Shown here piece after piece: positions 31,782 to 39,482 of a stretch of DNA of 41,791 bases. Numbering within the stretch: position 1 is the stretch's first letter; every line of letters starts with the position of its first letter. This DNA comes from Desulfurellaceae bacterium (GTDB taxonomy: Bacteria > Desulfobacterota > Binatia > Bin18): the NCBI GenBank assembly GCA_021296095.1, contig JAGWBB010000006.1:56743-98533 (forward strand), given 5' to 3'. The notes under the pieces were generated by a model. It did not search any database and was not told the DNA's origin. It saw nothing but the letters and a program-made list of their open reading frames with translations. A program made the position numbers and the translations under genes.

Positions 31782-31828
31782 ATGTGGGCAACCACGGACG
31801 GATGTGGGCAACCACAGGGGGATTGCCC
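31782..31828. repeat. Direct and inverted repeat (GGGCAACCAC...TTGCCC)
   Basis: A 14-bp unit (ATGTGGGCAACCAC) is at 31782-31795 and 31802-31815 with 20-bp periodicity. GGGCAA at 31806-31811 is inverted to TTGCCC at 31823-31828. The phrase ending in TTGCCCCTACAAC resembles a widespread bacterial intergenic repeat. Confidence 0.6.
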
Positions 31829-31859
31829 CTACAACAGTTCAGCAGAGAAGGAGCCCCGT

Positions 31860-33185
31860 ATGGACTGGCACGCGCTGTGCGGCGACAAACTCGTCACCCC
31901 CCAACAGGCGGTCGCGCTCATCCGGCCGACCGACACCGTCTATATTGCCGGCATACAGGCCACCCCGTTCGCCCTGTGCCAGGCCCTGGTCGAGCGGCAA
32001 GACACGCTGCGCGGCCTGCGCATCAATACCCTGGTGTCGTTTTACGACTGGGACACTCCCGGCCTGAGCGACGCCTTCCGGCTGGAGTCGTGGTATCTGA
32101 GCCGGCGCGAGCGCACGCTGATGCACAAGGGCGGCCTGGACTACATTCCGGTCTCGTATTTCCGGGCCGAGGCCCTGCCCCACGGCATTGACACGCTCGA
32201 TGTGTACATGGTCAGCGTGTCGCCGCCGGACCGACACGGCTATTGCAGCTACGGCACCAGCGTCGGCATGTCGCCGCTCATGACCAAACAGGCCAGGACG
32301 ATCATCGCCGAAATCGACCCCAGCTTTATCCGCACCGGCGGCGAGAATTATCTCCACATCTCGGCCATTAACCGCTGCGTGGAACGCCCGCCCACCGTCA
32401 GCCCACCAACCATCAGCCCGGAAGTCTACAGCCAGGAAAAACAGGACGCGATCGACACGATCTGCATGTCGATCGCCAACGAGCTGATTCAGGACGGCGA
32501 CACGATCCAAATCGGGGCCGGCGATATGACGAGCCCCCTGCCCGCCTATCTGTACGGCAAAAACGATCTGGGCATGCAGACCGAGATCATCCCGCCCGGC
32601 GTGGTCGGCCTCGTCCGGGCCGGCGTACTGACCGGCACGAACAAAACCCGCCATACCGGAACGGTGGTCGGCACCGGCTTTCACCCCATGCTCAGCCCTG
32701 AAGAGCTGGACTATATTGACGCCAATCCGGTCTTTGAGCTATACGATTTCAACTATACCGACGACATCCGCCTGCTGTGCCAGGACCCGCACTTTACGGC
32801 GATCAATAACGCGCTGAGCATCGACCTGACCGGCCAGGTCGCGTCCGAGTCTATCGGTCCCCAGCAGTTTACCGGACCGGGCGGCCAGACCGCCTTTTGC
32901 ATTGCCGCCAGCCTGGCCGGCAGCAAATCCATTATTGCCCTGCCGTCAAGCTCACTCAGCGGGCCAGACCGCCGTCGGATTTCCCGCATCGTCCCCACCC
33001 TTGCGTCGGGGACGGTGGTGACCACGCCCCGCGCGTTTGTCGATTACGTGGTGACCGAGTATGGGATTGCGACCCTGCGGGGCAAGAACCTGCGTGAGCG
33101 CGCCCAGGCTTTGAGCGCCGTTGCTCATCCGGACTTTCAAGATGAGTTGCGGACACAAGCGGAACGCCTGCACGGCGCCGGCTGA
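31860..33185 (+). CDS. Acetyl-CoA hydrolase/transferase family (4-hydroxybutyrate CoA-transferase type)
   Basis: A 441-residue family I CoA-transferase of the acetyl-CoA hydrolase type. The active-site glutamate is predicted as E242 in GMQTEIIPPG, the position of Glu238 in 4-hydroxybutyrate CoA-transferase. YMVSVSPPDRHGYCSYGTS is typical of the N-terminal half, and the C terminus has GGQTAFCIAASLAGSKSII and VDYVVTEYGIATLRGK. These enzymes move CoA from acetyl-CoA to a carboxylate, or hydrolyse it. GAGAAGGAG lies 6 bp before the ATG at 31860; the longer in-frame reading to 31782 runs through the repeat and is rejected. Confidence 0.88.
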   Translation: MDWHALCGDKLVTPQQAVALIRPTDTVYIAGIQATPFALCQALVERQDTLRGLRINTLVSFYDWDTPGLSDAFRLESWYLSRRERTLMHKGGLDYIPVSYFRAEALPHGIDTLDVYMVSVSPPDRHGYCSYGTSVGMSPLMTKQARTIIAEIDPSFIRTGGENYLHISAINRCVERPPTVSPPTISPEVYSQEKQDAIDTICMSIANELIQDGDTIQIGAGDMTSPLPAYLYGKNDLGMQTEIIPPGVVGLVRAGVLTGTNKTRHTGTVVGTGFHPMLSPEELDYIDANPVFELYDFNYTDDIRLLCQDPHFTAINNALSIDLTGQVASESIGPQQFTGPGGQTAFCIAASLAGSKSIIALPSSSLSGPDRRRISRIVPTLASGTVVTTPRAFVDYVVTEYGIATLRGKNLRERAQALSAVAHPDFQDELRTQAERLHGAG

Positions 33186-33189
33186 GGTC

Positions 33190-33555
33190 TCAGGGCTGGG
33201 GCTTCCACCTGGGCGGCGTCCAGCGCTTGGGACCCGCCCAGCGATAGGTGGTCAGATCAACCTTGCCGTGGCGACTGAAGCGGACGCCCTCGTCTTCGAG
33301 CAGCCAGCGCTGCTGTTCGGCCCGCACAAGGTCACCGCGAATGCTGATGCCGCCCGAGGCATTAATGACCCGTTGCCAGGGCACTCTCCGGGACAGCGGC
33401 GGGGGCAGATGGCGCAGGGCCGTACCGACCGCCCGCGGCGCCCGGGGTGCGCCAAGCAGGGCGGCCACCTGTCCGTAGGTCACCACTTTGCCTTTTGGAA
33501 CGCGGGCGACCAGACGGTAGACGGCCGTATGAAAGGCGGGCAGACGGGCGGCCAT
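33190..33555 (-). CDS. Alkyltransferase-like protein (ATL), MGMT fold with Trp in place of Cys
   Basis: A 121-residue protein with the methylguanine methyltransferase DNA-binding fold: FHTAVYRLVARVPKGKVVTYGQVAALLG, then VGTALRHLPPPL. The active-site motif PCHR is replaced by P59-W60-Q61-R62 (VPWQRVINASGGIS), so no methyl acceptor Cys remains. ATLs flip O6-alkylguanines and route them to nucleotide excision repair. It starts 4 bp after the stop of the NTF2-like gene, and follows a putative alkylation-response operon headed by an ECF sigma factor. It is convergent with the CoA-transferase, the stops 4 bp apart. Confidence 0.9.
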   Translation of the reverse strand: MAARLPAFHTAVYRLVARVPKGKVVTYGQVAALLGAPRAPRAVGTALRHLPPPLSRRVPWQRVINASGGISIRGDLVRAEQQRWLLEDEGVRFSRHGKVDLTTYRWAGPKRWTPPRWKPQP

Positions 33556-33559
33556 GGGC

Positions 33560-33973
33560 TCAGGCTTCAGCCCCGATCTGCTGCATCAGGCCCAGGGCGT
33601 CCCAGGCTACCCAGGCTTCGGCAATCCGGCCATCGGCAATCCGATAGATGGCAATGCCCACCACCGATACGTTCTTGCCGCTGGGGGCAATACCCATGAA
33701 ATCGCCCCGATGGGTACCCCGAAACGTCCAGCGTCCGACCACCCGATCCTCCTCGGCAAGCAGATCTTTGATCTGAAAATGCACATTCGGAAAACCACCC
33801 CGGACCGTTGAGACAATTTGTTTCACGTCCTCCGGGCCGCCGCCAAAATCATAGCCGGTCGGATAATGGCTGACATAATCGGGCGCGATCAGCTCGTCGA
33901 TCAACTCAATCCGACCCGCGTTCAAGACCTCGTCAAAATAGCGACGGAAGACGGCTTTATTGGCCTCTGACAT
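33560..33973 (-). CDS. SnoaL-like (ester cyclase) family protein
   Basis: A 137-residue NTF2-like protein of the SnoaL polyketide-cyclase type: AVFRRYFDEVLNAGRIELIDELI, APDYVSHYP, FPNVHFQIKDLLAEEDRVVG, a RWTFRGTHRGDFMGIAPSGK strand pair, and VGIAIYRIADGRIAEAWVAWD. The catalytic acid and His pattern of SnoaL cannot be verified. GAGGGAGAGGAACGCC precedes the ATG at 33973. It lies 82 bp downstream of the sigma-regulator/OGT fusion and 4 bp ahead of ATL, so it is probably part of that operon; its link to DNA repair is unclear. Confidence 0.8.
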   Translation of the reverse strand: MSEANKAVFRRYFDEVLNAGRIELIDELIAPDYVSHYPTGYDFGGGPEDVKQIVSTVRGGFPNVHFQIKDLLAEEDRVVGRWTFRGTHRGDFMGIAPSGKNVSVVGIAIYRIADGRIAEAWVAWDALGLMQQIGAEA

Positions 33974-34055
33974 GGCGTTCCTCTCCCTCTTGATTGCTGT
34001 ACACAAAAGGCAGGACTTGCACAAGACTGGCCCACGCCGGACGCGGGTGGGCCGC

Positions 34056-35033
34056 TCAGTCCGGAACGAACAGCGGGCTCGCGTCCACGGGGTGCAGCTC
34101 GGGCTGACACCCGGGGCAGGGCTGATAGCCGAGTTCGCGGGCCCGGGCCAGGGACGGGATCAACACCCGTTCGGCGGCGGTCTGAGCGTGTAGGTCGGCG
34201 CAGTCGGGCCGACACAGGCGGGAGTGGGAACGCCAGCCCACATACATCCGGGCAGCGGCAATGGCCAAGCCCCGTCGGGTGTGTCTGACCGGAATGCCCT
34301 CGGTCTCAAGAATGGCGCGTTTGGTATCGACCAGATTGCCGGCATAGCCGGTCAGGCGCCCGTCGCTGCCCAACACCCGATGACACGGAATATGCAGAGG
34401 TACCGGGTTGTGACGCAGGGCCTGGGCGACCGCGCGGACCGCGCTGGGTTGGCCGATGGTGTCGGCCAGGCTCTGATAGCTGATGACCGTACCGTAGGGA
34501 ATGGCGGCGGTGGCCCGCAGCACGCGGCGCTGAAAGTCGCTGCGCATCAGGCGATCATCCAGCGTCCAGTCCAGCGTCCGGCGTGTGCCGGTAAAATACT
34601 CGTCAAGCTGTTGGACGAGGACGGCGGTCTCCGGCCCGGCCTGCTCGGGCCTGAAATCGTGCTCCAGGCGCGCGAGCTGGGTTGAGGCTTGATTTGGACG
34701 TGTGAACTCGACAAAAACCACGCCTTTGTCTGTCGCGCCGAGCAGCAGGTCGCCGACCGGCGAGTGCCATAGCTGGACGCGCAACCGCGGACGCTGCGGC
34801 TCGGCCAGCCGCGCCTCAAGCGCCTGCCGGGCGCGCCGCAGGCCCTCAGCTTCTTTGCCGGGAACGGGCCAGTCGTGTAAGCGGGCGCGTAGCGTCCGAT
34901 ACTGTTCCAACAGCTCGCTACACACACCACAGCCGGCCACATGCCGGCGCACCTGCTGGCTCAGCTCGGCCTGCGCCTCGCCAAACGCCTCGGCAATCAG
35001 CCGGTTTTCTGAAAATCTGCACGTTTTCGCCAT
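34056..35033 (-). CDS. Anti-sigma zinc finger / O6-alkylguanine-DNA methyltransferase / Ada-type Zn module fusion
   Basis: A 325-residue three-part protein. Residues ~8-60 carry an anti-sigma zinc-finger signature H31-x3-C35-x2-C38. Residues ~85-255 are an O6-alkylguanine methyltransferase with its RNase-like lead (LWHSPVGDLLLGATDKG) and active site P216-C217-H218-R219, then RLTGYAGNL. Residues ~262-315 match the Ada methylphosphotriester Zn domain (YVGWRSHSRLCRPDC...GYQPCPGC), with four Cys C274, C278, C306, C309. In standard Ada the Zn module is N-terminal and linked to an AraC-type HTH; here order is reversed and no HTH is seen. The start is 3 bp after the ECF sigma stop, with AGGAGGA as RBS. 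I infer a repair enzyme that doubles as an alkylation-responsive anti-sigma factor. Confidence 0.85.
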   Translation of the reverse strand: MAKTCRFSENRLIAEAFGEAQAELSQQVRRHVAGCGVCSELLEQYRTLRARLHDWPVPGKEAEGLRRARQALEARLAEPQRPRLRVQLWHSPVGDLLLGATDKGVVFVEFTRPNQASTQLARLEHDFRPEQAGPETAVLVQQLDEYFTGTRRTLDWTLDDRLMRSDFQRRVLRATAAIPYGTVISYQSLADTIGQPSAVRAVAQALRHNPVPLHIPCHRVLGSDGRLTGYAGNLVDTKRAILETEGIPVRHTRRGLAIAAARMYVGWRSHSRLCRPDCADLHAQTAAERVLIPSLARARELGYQPCPGCQPELHPVDASPLFVPD

Positions 35034-35036
35034 AGC

Positions 35037-35585
35037 CTAATCCTCCTGGTGCCGAGCAAGGGCGAGCCGCAGCTTGCGCAGCGCCTGATAGACATGAGCC
35101 CGCGCGGTCTCTTGTGAACACGCCAGATTGCCGGCGATGACCTGATAGTCCAGCCCCTCAAACTGGCGTTGGACAAGCGCGGTGCGCTGCCGGAAGGGGA
35201 GTCTTTCAATCGTGGCAAGCAAGGTCCGGGTCGTCTCATTGGCGGCCATGGTTTCCTCCATATCGGCCCCGTTTCCAGGCGGCGAGGCGGTGTCTTCGGC
35301 TTGCTCGTGGTTGCGCGTCACCACCACCCGGCCTCTGCGTTGGCGGTCACGCGCGTAGTTCTTGGACACGTTGATAGCGATCCGCATCAACCAGGCCCGA
35401 TAGTTCATATCAGCCCGCCGATTCTGCGCTCGTCCATATGCCCGGTAGGCGCGCAAGAACGTCTCCTGAAACAGATCCTGAGCGTCGTGTGGATCCCGGG
35501 TAAAGCGCAACAGATAGCCATACACCGCGCCCTGGTGGCGCGTGACCAACTCGGCAAAGGCCCGCTGTTCGGTATGTGTCGCCAT
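35037..35585 (-). CDS. ECF-type RNA polymerase sigma factor
   Basis: A 182-residue ECF (group IV) sigma factor. Region 2: FAELVTRHQGAVYGYLLRFT, then DPHDAQDLFQETFLRAYRAY and NYRAWLMRIAINVSKNYARD. Region 4: LPFRQRTALVQRQFEGLDYQVIAGNLACSQETARAHVYQALRKLR (given as positions ~130-175). A linker of about 40 acidic residues lies between. No Shine-Dalgarno is clear before the ATG. It is divergent from a secreted-protein gene with 74 bp between starts, so this gap should hold its autoregulated promoter. The next gene, 3 bp on, is its presumed anti-sigma factor fused to DNA alkyltransferase modules. Confidence 0.92.
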   Translation of the reverse strand: MATHTEQRAFAELVTRHQGAVYGYLLRFTRDPHDAQDLFQETFLRAYRAYGRAQNRRADMNYRAWLMRIAINVSKNYARDRQRRGRVVVTRNHEQAEDTASPPGNGADMEETMAANETTRTLLATIERLPFRQRTALVQRQFEGLDYQVIAGNLACSQETARAHVYQALRKLRLALARHQED

Positions 35586-35659
35586 GTGTAGAGAAAGACA
35601 CTTCAGCCGGCCGTTTGTGAAAACGCTTGCGCCGTCGAGAACCAGACAGTATATGCTGC

Positions 35660-36397
35660 ATGGGTATGCTTGCGTTCGCCACCTCGGTCCTGATGGCCTG
35701 GGCGCTCGCCACGCTCTTGGCCTCCCCGCCAGCGGCGGACCGCTTGCCGGCGGCCGACTTCTTCCCCCTGGCCATGCACAATACCTGGACCCATGAGGTC
35801 AGGTTCTCGGGCGGGGACTATCACTACTACATGACCGAGACCGTCATCAAAGACAACTGGCCGCTGCTCGGCCAACAGTCCTACGTGGTGGCCGAGGACT
35901 ACGAACCGCTCACCGACCGCGCCCCCGAGGCCAGAAGCACAGTTGCCTATTTTCGCAAAAACGGGTTTCTCTACCGCTACCCGTGGCTGGACTCCGAGGG
36001 CGACCGCATCTGGGACACCCGGCTGGGTCAGGGGCTGGATCAAATCATGCCGAGTCCGTTTGTGGAGAGAACACGCTGGCGCATGGACCTGAGCACCCAG
36101 GTCATGGCCAGCGGCGGACAGAGCAGCTCATCGGCCACGGCCTGGATCGATCCGAGTGCCATACAGGTACCGGCCGGCACCTTTCGCAACTGCCTCAGAG
36201 TCGAAACGCTGACCGTCAGCTTCGTGCCGGACCCGCGCAAAAAGAGCGCGGAATTTGCGCTACGGCATACCGAGTGGTACGCCCGGGGCGTCGGCCTAGT
36301 TAAAGCCATCAGCAGCGAAGGCACGGCGCAAAAAAGTGTCACACGGCTGCTGACGTATCGGATTCGTGAAAAGGAGCACCCCAATCACCATGACTGA
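35660..36397 (+). CDS. Secreted hypothetical protein
   Basis: I do not recognise a named family. The 245-residue product begins with a signal-peptide-like hydrophobic stretch (MLAFATSVLMAWALATLLAS), with likely cleavage after residues ~24-28. The mature part starts ADFFPLAMHNTWTHEVRF, an opening seen in uncharacterised exported proteins of deltaproteobacterial type, and continues beta-rich to WYARGVGLVKAISSEG. ATG 35660 (or 35666, two codons later) is the plausible start; the RBS is weak. It is divergent from the ECF sigma gene and overlaps the nitroreductase start by 8 bp, so both may be in one transcript, possibly driven by a sigma-dependent divergent promoter. Confidence 0.6.
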   Translation: MGMLAFATSVLMAWALATLLASPPAADRLPAADFFPLAMHNTWTHEVRFSGGDYHYYMTETVIKDNWPLLGQQSYVVAEDYEPLTDRAPEARSTVAYFRKNGFLYRYPWLDSEGDRIWDTRLGQGLDQIMPSPFVERTRWRMDLSTQVMASGGQSSSSATAWIDPSAIQVPAGTFRNCLRVETLTVSFVPDPRKKSAEFALRHTEWYARGVGLVKAISSEGTAQKSVTRLLTYRIREKEHPNHHD

Positions 36398-37073
36398 CCA
36401 CGACCTGTTTGACATCATGTATACCTGCCGCAGCATGCGGCGCCTCAAACCCGATCCCGTTCCGGACGAGTTGATCTATCGCATCATCGAGGCCGGCACC
36501 CAGGCGCCGAGCGGCGGTGGCGTCCAGGCCTGGCGCTTTGTGGTGGTAACCGACCCGGAACGCAAACAGCGGATTGCCGATCTCTACCAGCACGGCTGGC
36601 AGAGGGCCCTGAAGCAGTACGCGGCAGCCGGACTCACGCCCGAAAACGACAAAAACGTTCGCGCCGCCTCCTACCTGGCCGAGCACTTGGCCGAGGCGCC
36701 GGTGCTGCTCGTGCCGTGTCTGCGGGAGCGCCGCCTGCACGCCGAGCGCAAGACCGGCCCCAACGCCCAGAACTTCGTTCGGATTATCAGCGGCAGCATT
36801 TACCCGGCGGTGCAGAATATCCTGCTGGCCTGCCGAGCGCTGGGTTTAGGCGCCACGCTGACCTCGGTGACGACCCAGTATGAAGCCGAGATGAAAAAAA
36901 TTCTCGACCTGCCGGAGACAATCACCACCTATGCGTTGATTCCCATTGGCTACCCCATGGGCCGCTTCGGGCCGGTCACCCGCCGAGCGGTCGAAGAAGT
37001 CAGCTGGCTGAACGCCTACGGCACGCCGTTTCCCCGGCCAGCCGGCTATTCGGGCAGAAAGCCGCCAGTCTGA
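36390..37073 (+). CDS. Nitroreductase family protein
   Basis: A 227-residue FMN-dependent nitroreductase-fold protein: MYTCRSMRRLKPDPVPDELI, then IIEAGTQAPSGGGVQAWRFVVV, a NILLACRALGLGATLTSV helix and LIPIGYPMGRFGPVTRR. These features are those of the FMN-binding NfsA/NfsB-type superfamily, with roles from nitro-group reduction to flavin handling. AAAAGGAG ends 13 bp before the ATG at 36390. It overlaps the upstream secreted-protein stop by 8 bp, implying translational coupling. The substrate is unknown. Confidence 0.88.
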   Translation: MTDHDLFDIMYTCRSMRRLKPDPVPDELIYRIIEAGTQAPSGGGVQAWRFVVVTDPERKQRIADLYQHGWQRALKQYAAAGLTPENDKNVRAASYLAEHLAEAPVLLVPCLRERRLHAERKTGPNAQNFVRIISGSIYPAVQNILLACRALGLGATLTSVTTQYEAEMKKILDLPETITTYALIPIGYPMGRFGPVTRRAVEEVSWLNAYGTPFPRPAGYSGRKPPV

Positions 37074-37115
37074 ACAGTCTGGCCCTGCCACGCAAGGAAG
37101 AGACCGTCCGCCAGC

Positions 37116-38255
37116 CTAGCTCACCGCCCTGAGCAACGCCTCGGCCAGAGCCTGGATATCCTCGGGACGATTATAGACGTGGGGCGAGACCCGGATCGAG
37201 CTGCCACGCTGCGACACGTACACCCGGCGACGGCGGATTTCGGCAAGAATGGCCGGAATCCGCCCGGCATCGGGCAGCCGCACGCCAAACAGGTGGGCCG
37301 AGCGCTCAGCACCAAGCGTATAGGGGCTGTCTGCCAACGCCTCGGCCAGCCCGCTGCTGAGCCGGGCGCAGTAGGCCCGAATATTGGCAACGCCCCAGCG
37401 GTCCAGCTGGTTCAGCGCTTCAATCAGCATCGGCACCAGGATAAAGTTGGACCGCTCGCCGGCGTCAAAGCGCTGCGCTCCGGGCTGAAACTCGGACTGG
37501 TAGTTGATCAGAGCGCTGAAGTCCTGACTGTTTTTGCGGGTGATCCAGTTGTGTTCAAACGGCTCGGCGTCCAGCAGTCGGTCACCCACCACCGCAAAAC
37601 AGTACTGGTAGGGACCGAACAGCCACTTGTAGCCGGCGCACACCAGCAGGTCGGGCTGCGTCTGGGTAAAGTCAAACGGGACGGCCCCGATCGACTGTGT
37701 GCCGTCAACAATGAACAGGGCGCCGACCTCGCGTGCCCGTCGTCCAATCTGATCCACATCAAACGGCGTGCCGTCGGTCCAGTGGACCGTGCTGAGCGTC
37801 ACCACTGCGGTGTTGCGGTCTATGGCGTCGAGGAGACGGGTAGTCCAACCGTCGCTCGCCTCCTGGTCCGGGCGCTCCACAAAACGCAGGCGCGCTCCGC
37901 TTTGCTGACACTGCGCCATCCAGGCATACACATTGCTCGGAAACTCCTCGCCGGGAATGACCACGTTCTGACTTGGCCGCAGCCGGGTATTGTGGCTGGC
38001 AATGGCCATGCCGTAGCTCACCGCCGGCACCAGCGCGACCCGCTCTGGCGTGGTATTGACCAGCCGGGCGAACAGGCGGCGCAACTCTTGGGTTTCGTCA
38101 AAAAAATCAGCCGGGACAAGCTCGGCCGGATTGACCTTACGCCGCAACCCGGCAATGCCGGCCGCCTCGACCGATTTCAGCAGCGGCGCCATGTAGGCGC
38201 AGTTCAGGTAGTGCTGGTCCTCGGGCAGGGTGAAGAGATGGCGCTGGCATTCCAT
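37116..38255 (-). CDS. Class V aminotransferase-fold PLP enzyme
   Basis: A 379-residue fold-type I PLP enzyme related to cysteine desulfurases and isopenicillin N epimerase. Visible are NCAYMAPL, TPERVALVPAVSYGMAIAS, the PLP aspartate in FIVDGTQSIGAVPFD, the Schiff-base lysine in CAGYKWLFGP and a final SSIRVSPHVYNRPEDI. The reaction is not predictable beyond PLP chemistry on an amino acid or amine. The ATG at 38255 is chosen because the homology starts there; it lies 7 bp after the MaoC stop on the same strand, so the two genes are probably co-transcribed. Confidence 0.87.
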   Translation of the reverse strand: MECQRHLFTLPEDQHYLNCAYMAPLLKSVEAAGIAGLRRKVNPAELVPADFFDETQELRRLFARLVNTTPERVALVPAVSYGMAIASHNTRLRPSQNVVIPGEEFPSNVYAWMAQCQQSGARLRFVERPDQEASDGWTTRLLDAIDRNTAVVTLSTVHWTDGTPFDVDQIGRRAREVGALFIVDGTQSIGAVPFDFTQTQPDLLVCAGYKWLFGPYQYCFAVVGDRLLDAEPFEHNWITRKNSQDFSALINYQSEFQPGAQRFDAGERSNFILVPMLIEALNQLDRWGVANIRAYCARLSSGLAEALADSPYTLGAERSAHLFGVRLPDAGRIPAILAEIRRRRVYVSQRGSSIRVSPHVYNRPEDIQALAEALLRAVS

Positions 38256-38262
38256 GACGGCG

Positions 38263-38766
38263 TCAGGCCTGTTTGACCTCAGGGAAGAGGTCCTGCTTTG
38301 GCGCGTGGGCCTTTTTCCAGACCATGACGTTGCGCGTATATTTACACACCAGAGTGCCGTCCTGTTTGACGCCGCGCGTTTCGACCTTGACGATGCCCCA
38401 CTGGGGTTTGGACCGGGACTCGCGCGTTTCCAGGACTTCGGATTCGGAGTACAGGGTGTCGCCGGCAAAGACCGGGTTGGGCAGGACGACATTGTCCCAG
38501 CCCAGGTTAAAGCCGTTCTCGCTCACATCGGCTACGCCCAGCCCGGCCACAATCGCCAGGGTCAGCACACTGTTGATCAGACACTGGCCGAACTCGGTCT
38601 GTTTGCCGTACTCGGTATTGAAATGGATCTGGTTGGTGTTGTTGGTCAGCAGGGTAAACCAGATGTTATCGTTTTCGGTCACCGTCCGACCGAGCCGACA
38701 GCGGTACACGTCCCCGACCTCAAAATCTTCATAATAACGACCTTCCCAACCGGCTTTGACTGGCAT
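38263..38766 (-). CDS. MaoC-like (hot-dog) dehydratase
   Basis: A 167-residue hot-dog-fold hydratase of the MaoC type: GRYYEDFEVGDVYRCRLGRTV, then TNNTNQIHFNTEYGKQTEFG and CLINSVLTLAIVAGLGV, FNLGWDNVVLPNPVFAGDTL and KVETRGVKQDGTLVCKYTRN. The N/H of the Nx(I)HF segment aligns with the catalytic Asp/His region of R-specific enoyl-CoA hydratases. Mesaconyl-CoA hydratase-like proteins share this form; the true substrate is unknown. The ATG has GGAGGAAAACG upstream. No gene was seen in the 262 bp between it and the VOC gene. Confidence 0.87.
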   Translation of the reverse strand: MPVKAGWEGRYYEDFEVGDVYRCRLGRTVTENDNIWFTLLTNNTNQIHFNTEYGKQTEFGQCLINSVLTLAIVAGLGVADVSENGFNLGWDNVVLPNPVFAGDTLYSESEVLETRESRSKPQWGIVKVETRGVKQDGTLVCKYTRNVMVWKKAHAPKQDLFPEVKQA

Positions 38767-39028
38767 AGCGTTTTCCTCCTGTCCACGAACATGGGTTTAC
38801 CGGCACTCTACCACGCCCGAAGCGAACAGGAGAAGGGGAGGGGCTCGTCCCCTTGTCCCCAAACGCCATTTGAATACTATCAGTACGTTTTTCTACTACA
38901 CAGCCCAGCTCATGCCGAGCGGAGGGACGCGTGTGGAGCGACGATTTCTCCAATCTGCTCGAAGTGATCCGCTGGAAGTAAGGCTGCAAACGAACGCACG
39001 GCGCCAACGGCCGATATCCGTTCGCCCG

Positions 39029-39436
39029 TCATCTGGCGAACACTTGGCGGCTGTCCTGAAACGCCTTGAACTCCAGATGATTGCCGCACGGATCGGTCAG
39101 AAACATCGTCGCCTGTTCGCCGACCTGGCCCCGAAAACGCACCCGCGGGGCAATCACAAAAGCGGTGCCGCGTTGCTCAAGGCGCCGGGCCAGCTCGTGC
39201 CACGCCTGCCAGTCCAGAATCACCCCAAAGTGGGGCACCGGCACCGCGTCACCATCAACCGGATTATGAGCCGCCGACCGGGCGCTCTCTGTCAGGTGGG
39301 CGGTCAGCTGATGACCGAAGAAATCAAAATCAATCCAGCGCCCACTCTCCCGCCCGACTCCACAGCCGAGCACATCGACATAGAAACGGCGGGTTGCGAC
39401 CAGATCGCTCACCGGAAAGGCCAGATGAAAAAGCAC
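39029..39436 (-). CDS. VOC superfamily (glyoxalase/dioxygenase-like) protein
   Basis: A ~135-residue VOC protein: [47 protein letters not shown] and a C-terminal [15 protein letters not shown]. One metal ligand His is in the first strand (LFHLAF) and Glu is in HLEFK, as in two-module VOC metalloenzymes. There is no ATG. GTG at 39442 would lie inside the AAGGAGG (39442-39448), so GTG at 39436, 5 bp after it, is the better start. It is divergent from the LLM gene with 46 bp between starts. Confidence 0.82.
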   Translation of the reverse strand: MLFHLAFPVSDLVATRRFYVDVLGCGVGRESGRWIDFDFFGHQLTAHLTESARSAAHNPVDGDAVPVPHFGVILDWQAWHELARRLEQRGTAFVIAPRVRFRGQVGEQATMFLTDPCGNHLEFKAFQDSRQVFAR

Positions 39437-39482
39437 ACGCACCTCCTTGCCAATACGCCGCCTATCGCCTAGGGTTCACGCC

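Noticed and set aside
30657-31811. 384-codon minus-strand open frame opposite the quinone oxidoreductase
   Set aside because: The plus-strand gene has clear MDR motifs and an RBS; the antisense frame has neither.
37179-38276. 365-codon plus-strand open frame opposite the class V aminotransferase
   Set aside because: The PLP enzyme on the minus strand explains the conservation.
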